Assembly: GCF_007828835.1 (NCBI RefSeq)
Contig: NZ_VIVL01000004.1
Coordinates: forward strand, 434,001 to 498,000
DNA from: Variovorax beijingensis
GTDB taxonomy: Bacteria > Pseudomonadota > Gammaproteobacteria > Burkholderiales > Burkholderiaceae_C
Length of the DNA stretch: 64,000 bases
Direction of reading: 5' to 3'
In this document: positions 57,567-64,000 of the stretch, piece by piece
Layout: every line of letters begins with the position of its first letter
How positions within the stretch are numbered: position 1 is the first letter of the stretch
Notes under the pieces: model-generated
Told to the model about the DNA's origin: nothing
What the model saw: the letters and a program-made list of their open reading frames with translations, nothing else
The model's database searches: none
Position numbers and translations under genes: made by a program

Positions 57567-59081
57567 TCAGGGCGGGCAGGGGCGTGCGGCGGCCGCGCCC
57601 GGACGCGTGGCCTTGCTGGTGCTGCTTTCGTCCACCGTGCCGAGCGGGCGCGTGAACGTGCAGCCATAGGCCGGGTCCGCCACCGTGGCGGCGGTGACCA
57701 CGTCGTCGCCCGCCGGCTTCACGCCGTCGCGCTCCCACTTGACCATGGCATCGAAGGCCTCGACCTGTTCGGCGATCGTGAAGTCGCAATGCGAGATGCC
57801 GCGCACGGCGCGCTGCACCAGCCAGCCGCCGTTGCCCTTGGCCGCCACGCGCTGGTGGTAGATCTGCTCCATGCTGAAGGGCACGTACAGGTCGCCCAGC
57901 GTGTGCAGCGTGACCACCGGGATCCTGAACTCGCCGTTGGCCTTGGGAATCCAGCGCAGGCCATCGGTGCGCAGGCGGTTGGCGTCGGCCGCCGCGCTGA
58001 GCTTGAGCACCGAGGCATTCAGCGCCGTGGTCCCCGGCACATCGCCGTCGATGGTGTAGGTGAAGCGGTTGGTGTCGAGCGTGCTCCGGTTCAGGATGCC
58101 GTTGACCGTGCCGTCGCTGCCGAACACTCCCCATACCGCCGCGAACGAGCCGCCCTGCGTGAAGCCGAGGTCGAACATCGGCCGCTCGCCGCCCGTGAGG
58201 TTCTTCACCACCGAGCCGAACTTCAGGCCGGTGGCCGTGGGCGTGCCCGGGAAGGCGGTGTACAGCGTGCCCGTGACCTGCGCCCGGATGTCCAGCCAGT
58301 TGACGGTCGGGTACTTCGGCAGCCCCGCGAGCGCCTGCGCGGCGACCTGCGCGCCCGCGAAGTAGTCGAACAGCTCGGTGTCGCCCATCACGCCGCACAT
58401 CGGCACCGCGCCGTGGTACTTCAGCTTGTGGTTGGCAGTGGCGAAGGCCTCGTCCTCGATGGCCGCCGCCGTGATGTGGCCGCCCATCGAATGGCCCGTG
58501 ATGTAGATCCTCGAGGGCGCCGCGAGCTCGCGGCCGTTGGCCTTGGCGATGGCATTGAACTGCAGGGCCAGCGCGTTGGTGTCTTCCACGCCCGCGCGCA
58601 CGTCGTAGAAATTCTTGCTGTAGCTCGAGGCGGCCCAAGCGTAGCCGTTCTGGATCAGGTGGCGCCGGATGGAGGGGTTGTTCACCTGCAGCACGTTGCT
58701 TTCCCCGGCGTAGCCGTGCGCGTACATCACGAGCTTGCCGTTCCAGTTGGCGGGCACCTCGACGTGGTACTGCGCGCCGCCGAGCATGCCGGCCCAGCGG
58801 CTGGTGGTGGTGTTGTCGACGGTGTCGCCTGCATCGGGAGCCAGCGCCGCGAAGGTGGTGGCCGCGGGGTCGGCGGGGGCGAAGGAGTTGCGGCTGTCCT
58901 GCAGCCGCGTTTCTTCGGGCGGCGGGGGTGGCGCAGGTGGAGGAGGCGGCGCCGGCGGCGCGGGTGCCGGCGCCGGCGGCAGTGGGGTGAAGGCGAAGCC
59001 GTTGCCGCCGCCGCCCCCGCCGCAGGATGCGACGGCAAGGCTGGCTGCAAGGGCAAGAAATGTCAGGCGCGCGGAATGCAT
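57567..59081 (-). CDS. Lipoprotein with alpha/beta-hydrolase domain
   Basis: A 504-residue secreted hydrolase. The lipobox VASC with Cys20 marks it as a lipoprotein; a glycine run and a proline-rich linker (about 34-55) hold the catalytic domain away from the membrane. The nucleophile Ser198 lies in TGHSMGG, with YAHGYAGES before it as the oxyanion segment and SHCDF near the C-terminus as the probable His. Esterase or polyester-depolymerase activity is possible; the substrate is unknown. The start ATG 59081 is preferred over 59132 because it begins the lipoprotein signal. Confidence 0.85.
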   Translation of the reverse strand: MHSARLTFLALAASLAVASCGGGGGGNGFAFTPLPPAPAPAPPAPPPPPAPPPPPEETRLQDSRNSFAPADPAATTFAALAPDAGDTVDNTTTSRWAGMLGGAQYHVEVPANWNGKLVMYAHGYAGESNVLQVNNPSIRRHLIQNGYAWAASSYSKNFYDVRAGVEDTNALALQFNAIAKANGRELAAPSRIYITGHSMGGHITAAAIEDEAFATANHKLKYHGAVPMCGVMGDTELFDYFAGAQVAAQALAGLPKYPTVNWLDIRAQVTGTLYTAFPGTPTATGLKFGSVVKNLTGGERPMFDLGFTQGGSFAAVWGVFGSDGTVNGILNRSTLDTNRFTYTIDGDVPGTTALNASVLKLSAAADANRLRTDGLRWIPKANGEFRIPVVTLHTLGDLYVPFSMEQIYHQRVAAKGNGGWLVQRAVRGISHCDFTIAEQVEAFDAMVKWERDGVKPAGDDVVTAATVADPAYGCTFTRPLGTVDESSTSKATRPGAAAARPCPP

Positions 59082-59264
59082 GGGATGTCTCTCTCTGTTC
59101 TTGTGTTGTTGGGAAGAAGCCCGGCGCAGCACAGCCTTGCGCGGCCGTAGAGAACGACCGTGCTATTTCGCTGGACCGGCGGCGCAGCGTAGGGGCGTTG
59201 CCGGGCGCACCGGCCCGGGCTTTCCCGTAGCTGCTATCTCCTGCGCGACACCGCGCGCGGCGTG

Positions 59265-60164
59265 TCAGCCCTTGCGGCGCGTCACCACCACCGTGGCTTC
59301 GAGGCCGTCATAGGCCTCGGCATCGCCATACCAGCTGCCCGAGATCGGCGCGGCCTGCGCCGGGTCGCGCGTGACCCCGACGCGGATCAGCTGGCCGCTG
59401 CCCATGAGGTTGTTGGTGGGATCGAAGGCGAGCCAGCCGATGCCCGGCAGGTAGGCCTGCAGCCAGGCGTGCGTGGTGCCGGCGCCGGTCATCGATTCGC
59501 CGGGCGCCTGGGCCGCGCGGTCGAGCGCGGCGTCGTACAGGTAGCCCGAGACGAAGCGCGTGGCAATGCCCAGGCGCCGCGCGGCCTCCATCATCAGCAG
59601 CGCGTAGTCGCGGCAGCTGCCGCTGCCGAGCGCCAGCGTCTGCAGCGGCGTCTGCGTGCCTTCCTCGTCGCGTGCCTTGTATTCGAGGCTCTGGCCGATG
59701 TGCGCGTTCATGCGCGCGAGCACTTCGCGCGTGCTGTTGGGCTGGTCGATGTGCAGGAACTGGTGGGCCCAGCGGATCAGCGTGCCGTTGGCATCGTCGT
59801 CGTGGTGCGGGCGCAGGTAGTGCTCGAGGTCGAGGCGCTCCTGCACCGAATAGGCGAAGGGCAGGAACTCGGCGGCCGGATCGAGCGCGAGCTGGTCCTG
59901 CTGCGCCGGCACGTGCTCGATGGTGAAGGAGCACACGATGCGCAGCTCCGTGGCCTCGCCCATGGGCTGCACCAGCGCGACCGAGTTCGAATGCGGGTCC
60001 TGGATCAGCCGCGTGAACGACTCGGGGCTCACCTGCAGGTCGGTGGCGAGCACGCGCAGGTCGTGGCTGTCGCGCGGACGGAACATCACCCGGTGCAGGC
60101 CGAAGGTGACCGGCTTCCTGTAGCGGTAGACGGTGGTGTGGATGATGTCGTATTGGATGGCCAT
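59265..60164 (-). CDS. Transglutaminase-like family protein
   Basis: A 299-residue protein with an N-terminal beta domain opening MAIQYDIIHTTVYRY and a transglutaminase-like thiol domain: Cys in GSGSCRDYALLMMEA, His in THAWLQAYLPG and Asp in LAFDPTNNL. Such bacterial proteins are probably peptidases or amidases. An alternative ATG lies three codons upstream at 60173. It is followed on the same strand by no close gene. Confidence 0.9.
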   Translation of the reverse strand: MAIQYDIIHTTVYRYRKPVTFGLHRVMFRPRDSHDLRVLATDLQVSPESFTRLIQDPHSNSVALVQPMGEATELRIVCSFTIEHVPAQQDQLALDPAAEFLPFAYSVQERLDLEHYLRPHHDDDANGTLIRWAHQFLHIDQPNSTREVLARMNAHIGQSLEYKARDEEGTQTPLQTLALGSGSCRDYALLMMEAARRLGIATRFVSGYLYDAALDRAAQAPGESMTGAGTTHAWLQAYLPGIGWLAFDPTNNLMGSGQLIRVGVTRDPAQAAPISGSWYGDAEAYDGLEATVVVTRRKG

Positions 60165-60197
60165 GCGCTGCATTCTGGGGCCTTGGCGCGGCAGCGC

Positions 60198-62057
60198 CTA
60201 CGCTTGCGTTCGATCGGTCGCGAGCGCCTTGGCCAGATTGGCCGGCAGCGGCAGCGGCTCGCCATGCCATTGCGCGGCCAGCAGCTCGGCGCACAGGGCC
60301 GCGAAGCTCAGGCCGCGCGAGCCCAGCGCGGTGCAGGCCCAGGGAGCGGGTGCATCGGACGCGCCATCGGCATCGAGCGGGCCGATCAGTGGCCGGCGGT
60401 CGCCCGATGCGCAGCGCACGCCGACCCAGGCGCGGGCCTCGCCGCGGTCGAGGCTCGCGGCCAGCGCGGCGGCCGCGGCGGGGTGCAGCCGCTCCAGGCG
60501 CTCGCGGTTGGCGGCGGCATCGGCGCTGCTCGCCTCGAGCTTGGTGCTGTCGCGGTCGAAGGTGGCGCCCGCCAGCCAGAGTTGGGCACCGTTGTCGGTG
60601 GGTACATGCGCGATCAGGTGGCCATCGCCATTGATGGGGGTCGCGGGCAGCCCCTCATCCGCAGCCATGGCGCCCCACATGACCTGGCCGCGCACGGGCT
60701 GCAGCGGAAGCCCTGGCGCGAAGCGGCCGGATTCGAAGCCCGCGGCGACCACCACGCGTTCCGCCTCGGCCAGCAGCTGGTCCGCCGCATCGAACAGCTG
60801 CCATGCGCCGCCGCCGTGCGCCATGCGCGCCACCCGTGCGTTGCCGCGGAACTCGATGCCCGGCCCGCGCAGCCAGGCCGTGATCAGCCGATGCGGCCGC
60901 ACCCAGCTCGCGCGCGCATGCCAGAGGGCCGGCGCATCGGCCGGCAAGCGGGCCTGTGCCAATTGGGCGGCGCTCGCGGGCCACGACTCGTTGGGGCCGC
61001 TGTCGCTCCAGCCGGCGGGCACGCGCGTGCCGCCCTCGGGCCGGCGCTCCAGCACGCCGCTGGCGCGCCAGTCGCGGCCTTCCTCCAGCAGCCGTTCCAG
61101 TTCATGCCAGGTCGCGCGGATGCCGGCACGCGTGAGCCGCGACAGCAGGGCATCGTCGGGCGAGACATGCGGTGCCATCACGCCGGCCGGCAGCCCGGAG
61201 GCACCGGCGGCGGGGTGGCCCGCCGCGTCGAGCACCGTGACCTGCCATCCGCGCCGCGACAGGCTGGCGGCCACCGCCGCGCCGGCCAGCCCGGCACCGA
61301 TCACGGCGCAGCGGCCCGGCGATTCGACGTGCCCGGGTGCGGGGCCGCGGCGGCGAACCGTCCAGGCCGGCGCGAACACGCCGCCCAGGCAGTCGCGCTT
61401 GGGCGGCAGGCCCGGCCGCCTTTCGAGCTGGAAGCCGTTCTGGGAGAGCGCATCGCGCACCGCACGTGCATAGGTCCAGGTGGCCAGGCCGGTGCCCTGG
61501 CGCGCAAAGCGCGACACCGCCTTCAGCGTGTCGGGCGACCACATCGCGGGGTTCTGCTGCGGGCTGAAGCCGTCGAGGAAGATGCTGTCGGCCTCGAAGC
61601 GCTGCGCGCGCAGCATCGCCTGCACGTCGCCGATGCACAGCGTGAGCAGTACGCGGCCGGCGTCGAAGGCCAGCCGGTGAAAGCCCGGCAGCAGTCCGTG
61701 CCACTGCGCGGCCAATTGCTCGGCCAGCGGCATCAGCTCCGGATAGGCTCCGGCGGCGCGCAGCAGGTCTTCGGGCCCGACCGGGTGGGCCTCGATGGAG
61801 ACGAAGTGCAGCATCCGCGGCCGGTTTGCGTCGGCGCGCCAGGCTTGCCAGCTTGTCAGGAAATTGAGCCCCAGCCCGAATCCGGTTTCGAGAATCCGCC
61901 ATTGAGGGAGTCCGGACCAGGCGGCGGGCAGGCCACAGCCGCCCAGGAATACGTGGCGCGACTGCGCCAGTGCCCCGGTTTCGGTGTGGTAGATGTCGCC
62001 GAAGCGCTCGCTGTGCGGCACGCCGTCGGCGCGCCAGGCGACGGGCTCGGCGGCCAA
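60198..62057 (-). CDS. mnmC: Bifunctional tRNA wobble-uridine modification enzyme
   Basis: A 619-residue fusion: an N-terminal methyltransferase domain (about 1-235, with LETGFGLGLNFL and DSIFLDGFSPQQNPAMW) and a C-terminal FAD oxidoreductase domain (from about 262, VIGAGLAGAAVAASLSRRGW). It removes the carboxymethyl group and then methylates to finish mnm5-uridine in tRNA. It follows yggX by 7 bp on the same strand. Confidence 0.95.
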   Translation of the reverse strand: MAAEPVAWRADGVPHSERFGDIYHTETGALAQSRHVFLGGCGLPAAWSGLPQWRILETGFGLGLNFLTSWQAWRADANRPRMLHFVSIEAHPVGPEDLLRAAGAYPELMPLAEQLAAQWHGLLPGFHRLAFDAGRVLLTLCIGDVQAMLRAQRFEADSIFLDGFSPQQNPAMWSPDTLKAVSRFARQGTGLATWTYARAVRDALSQNGFQLERRPGLPPKRDCLGGVFAPAWTVRRRGPAPGHVESPGRCAVIGAGLAGAAVAASLSRRGWQVTVLDAAGHPAAGASGLPAGVMAPHVSPDDALLSRLTRAGIRATWHELERLLEEGRDWRASGVLERRPEGGTRVPAGWSDSGPNESWPASAAQLAQARLPADAPALWHARASWVRPHRLITAWLRGPGIEFRGNARVARMAHGGGAWQLFDAADQLLAEAERVVVAAGFESGRFAPGLPLQPVRGQVMWGAMAADEGLPATPINGDGHLIAHVPTDNGAQLWLAGATFDRDSTKLEASSADAAANRERLERLHPAAAAALAASLDRGEARAWVGVRCASGDRRPLIGPLDADGASDAPAPWACTALGSRGLSFAALCAELLAAQWHGEPLPLPANLAKALATDRTQA

Positions 62058-62064
62058 GGCGGAC

Positions 62065-62337
62065 TCAGTTCGAGGGGGGGACGTAGCCCTGCGCGACGTC
62101 CGCGCCTTCGCCGAAGAAGTGCTTTTCCATCTGCCGGGCCAGGTACTGGCGGGCGCGCAGATCGGCCAGATTCAGCCGGTTCTCGTTGACCAGCATGGTC
62201 TGCTGCTTGAGCCAGGCGGCCCAGGCTTCCTTGCTGACGTTTTCCCACAGGCGCTTGCCCAGCTCCCCGGGATAGGGCGGGAAGTCGAGCCCTTCGGCCT
62301 CTTTGCCGAGCTTGATGCACTGAACCATGCGTGCCAT
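62065..62337 (-). CDS. yggX: Probable Fe(2+)-trafficking protein
   Basis: A 90-residue YggX protein with the conserved start [21 protein letters not shown] (split by its Cys7) and [18 protein letters not shown]. The family protects iron-sulfur enzymes from oxidants. It starts a two-gene row with mnmC. Confidence 0.95.
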   Translation of the reverse strand: MARMVQCIKLGKEAEGLDFPPYPGELGKRLWENVSKEAWAAWLKQQTMLVNENRLNLADLRARQYLARQMEKHFFGEGADVAQGYVPPSN

Positions 62338-62423
62338 TTTGATTGCCTCTGGTGGGGAAAGCGGTTGCTTAGTTGATTTGGCTATTTAGAACTGAGAACT
62401 CGGTCGTTCCAGTTTCCATATGT

Positions 62424-62456
62424 CGTATTGAGAATACGCAGCTTCATTGATATGCC
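62424..62456 (+). promoter_or_regulatory. Dyad and possible promoter before the sulfate-binding gene
   Basis: CGTATT-GAG-AATACG (62424-62438) is a perfect inverted repeat overlapping TTGAGA (62428-62433). A 17-nt spacer leads to TATGCC (62451-62456), a weak -10, 17 bp before the ATG. A sulfur regulator could act here; this is inferred. Confidence 0.4.
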
Positions 62457-62473
62457 TTTTTGAGCAAGACACC

Positions 62474-63514
62474 ATGAGCCTTCGCCGCGACTTTATCAAG
62501 CTTTCCCTGGGTGCCGGCGTGGCCGGTGCCATGGCCCTGACGGCATTGCCGTCGTTCGCGCAGCAGGGCGCGGCGCCCGTGACGCTGCTCAACGTGTCGT
62601 ACGACCCGACGCGCGAACTCTATGTCGACTACAACCGCGCGTTCGCCAAATACTGGAAGGGCAAGACCGGGCAGGACGTGACCATCAAGCAGTCGCACGG
62701 CGGCTCGGGCAAGCAGGCCCGCTCGATCATCGACGGCATCGATGCCGACGTCGCCACGCTGGCGCTGGGCGGCGACATCGACGCGCTCGCCACGCACGGC
62801 GGGCTCGTCAAGGCCGACTGGCAGAAGCGCCTGCCGCAGAACTCGGCGCCCTACACCTCGACCATCGTGTTCCTGGTGAAGAAGGGCAACCCCAAGGGCC
62901 TGAAGGACTGGGACGACCTGGTCAAGCCCGGTGTGCAGGTGATCACGCCCAACCCCAAGACCTCCGGCGGCGCGCGCTGGAACTACCTGGCCGCCTGGGA
63001 ATTCGCCAAGCGCAAGTACGGCAGCGACGCCAAGGCCAAGGAATACATCGGCAGCCTGTTCAGGAACGTGCCCGTGCTCGACACCGGCGCGCGCGGTTCG
63101 ACCATCACCTTCGTGCAGCGCGGCGTGGGCGACGTACTGCTGGCCTGGGAGAACGAGGCCTTCCTGGCGCAGAAGGAATTCGGCGCCGAGAAGTTCGAGA
63201 TCGTGGTGCCGTCGATTTCGATCCTGGCCGAGCCCACCGTGGCAGTGGTCGACAAGGTGGTCGACAAGAAGGGCACCCGTGCGGTGGCCGAGGAATACCT
63301 CAAGTACCTGTATTCGGACGAAGGCCAGGACATTGCGGGCCGCAACTTCTACCGCCCGACCTCGGAGAAGGCCAAGGCCAAATACGACAAGCAGTTTCCC
63401 AAGCTCACGCTGGTGACCATCGACCAGGCCTTCGGCGGCTGGGCCAAGGCCGACAAGGAGCACTTTGCCGACGGCGCTTCGTTCGACCAGATCTACACCG
63501 CCAAGCAGAAGTAA
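62474..63514 (+). CDS. sbp: Sulfate ABC transporter substrate-binding protein
   Basis: Periplasmic sulfate/thiosulfate-binding protein, 346 residues. The signal region has RRDFIK near the start, resembling a twin-arginine motif, and ends around PSFAQQ (residue 30). Family segments [26 protein letters not shown] and [17 protein letters not shown] are present. It supplies sulfate for the cys operon at 35-40 kb; the permease and ATPase are not in the window. Confidence 0.95.
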   Translation: MSLRRDFIKLSLGAGVAGAMALTALPSFAQQGAAPVTLLNVSYDPTRELYVDYNRAFAKYWKGKTGQDVTIKQSHGGSGKQARSIIDGIDADVATLALGGDIDALATHGGLVKADWQKRLPQNSAPYTSTIVFLVKKGNPKGLKDWDDLVKPGVQVITPNPKTSGGARWNYLAAWEFAKRKYGSDAKAKEYIGSLFRNVPVLDTGARGSTITFVQRGVGDVLLAWENEAFLAQKEFGAEKFEIVVPSISILAEPTVAVVDKVVDKKGTRAVAEEYLKYLYSDEGQDIAGRNFYRPTSEKAKAKYDKQFPKLTLVTIDQAFGGWAKADKEHFADGASFDQIYTAKQK

Positions 63515-63565
63515 TTCGCCTCGCTCCCTCGAAGCGCACTCCCGAAGAAAAACCGAAAGCCTCTT

Positions 63566-64000
63566 GTGTCCGTTCTCCTGATTGCCGGCAGTCCCTCCGC
63601 ACCTTCTCGTTCCACCGCCTTGCTCGAGGCCGTGGGCGAACGGCTGGCCGGGCGCGGCGCGCGTGTCGAGCGGCTCGCGATCCGCGAACTGCCGGCTCAG
63701 GCGCTGCTCCTGGCCGACTGGAACCATCCGGCCATCGAGCGTGCGATTGCGCAGGTGGCGCATGCGCGCGTAGTCGTGGTGGCGACGCCGGTCTACAAGG
63801 CCGCCTACAGCGGCGTGCTGAAGGTTTTTCTCGATCTGCTGGCGCAGAACGCGCTCAAGGGCAAGACCGTGCTGCCGCTGGCCACCGGCGGCAGCCCGCA
63901 CCACATGCTCGCGCTCGACTACGCATTGCGGCCGGTGCTGCATGCGCTCTCGGCGCGCCATATCCTGCCGGGTGTCTATGCGACCGATTCGCAGATCACG
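63566..64000 (+). CDS. ssuE: NADPH-dependent FMN reductase, 3' end outside window
   Basis: Flavin reductase of the SsuE type, giving reduced FMN to an alkanesulfonate monooxygenase. The flavodoxin-like motif LLIAGSPSAPSRSTALLEAV starts at residue 4, and VVVVATPVYKAAYSGVLKVF and LPLATGGSPHHMLALDYAL follow. The start is read as GTG at 63566, since it gives the family N-terminus; no ATG is available. The frame is open at base 64000. Its place after sbp suggests a sulfur-scavenging row. Confidence 0.88.
   Translation, partial: MSVLLIAGSPSAPSRSTALLEAVGERLAGRGARVERLAIRELPAQALLLADWNHPAIERAIAQVAHARVVVVATPVYKAAYSGVLKVFLDLLAQNALKGKTVLPLATGGSPHHMLALDYALRPVLHALSARHILPGVYATDSQIT

Noticed and set aside
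59262..62189. A 975-codon plus-strand frame opposite the transglutaminase-like gene and mnmC
   Set aside because: Antisense shadow with Arg/Ala/Gly-rich sequence and no domain; mnmC on the other strand is certain.

Overview
The window is a high-G+C, gene-dense chromosomal segment whose gene content and order fit a Comamonadaceae betaproteobacterium, most likely Variovorax. Pointers are the ilvIH-ilvC / pssA / leuA order with two different 2-isopropylmalate synthases in tandem, the cysI-DUF934-cysH-cysD-cysN order, an IclR-type regulator divergent from pobA, and a gsi peptide-transport operon headed by an RpiR regulator. This is inference from the sequence alone; no database was consulted. There is no phage, insertion sequence or CRISPR array.

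Layout. 0-8.3 kb: branched-chain amino acid synthesis (ilvI, ilvH, a DUF4282 membrane gene, ilvC), tandem terminators, pssA, then a leucine leader peptide and attenuator in front of two leuA genes. 8.4-12 kb: a D-Ala-D-Ala endopeptidase, an IclR regulator and the bpt-aat pair of N-degron transferases. 12.2-18.1 kb: an orphan xanthine dehydrogenase-type molybdenum subunit, an AraC regulator running into the remnant of a VOC gene, a SRPBCC protein, and pobA with a divergent IclR regulator sharing two operator-like dyads. 18.1-22.2 kb: an OmpR-type two-component system and a DegP-type protease preceded by a PmrA/QseB-like box. 22.2-23.9 kb: small genes of unknown function, a perfect LexA box, a possible terminator-bounded small RNA and tRNA-Asn.

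24-31.8 kb is a thiamine locus: thiO-thiS-thiG-thiE and a TonB-dependent receptor joined mostly by stop/start overlaps, thiD divergent, and an HMP-type transporter (cytX) under a TPP riboswitch. 31.9-39.7 kb: a class III aminotransferase, then assimilatory sulfate reduction (cysI, DUF934, cysH, cysD, cysN) followed on the same strand by a ferredoxin and a ferredoxin-NADP reductase that could power CysI. About 0.6 kb of long imperfect inverted repeat separates this from 40.5-49.8 kb, a single operon of RpiR regulator, isoaspartyl peptidase, a complete GsiABCD-type peptide importer, a DmpA-type aminopeptidase and an M55 D-aminopeptidase. It reads as an import-and-digest module for non-canonical peptides.

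50-52.3 kb: a CueR-like MerR gene with its own 19-bp-spacer promoter, a GNAT acetyltransferase, and a lower-G+C pair made of a frameshifted Amidase_2 gene and a coupled secreted protein, resembling a type VI effector/immunity pair with a dead effector. 52.5-64 kb: aldo/keto reductase, LysR regulator divergent from a DAO-type oxidoreductase, class I aldolase, exported one-cysteine MsrA, lipoprotein hydrolase, transglutaminase-like protein, mnmC, yggX, a sulfate-binding protein and the start of an FMN reductase. The most interesting items are the amidase/secreted-protein pair, the LexA box with candidate RNA, the non-canonical peptide operon, the thiamine-coupled receptor and the leuA attenuator.
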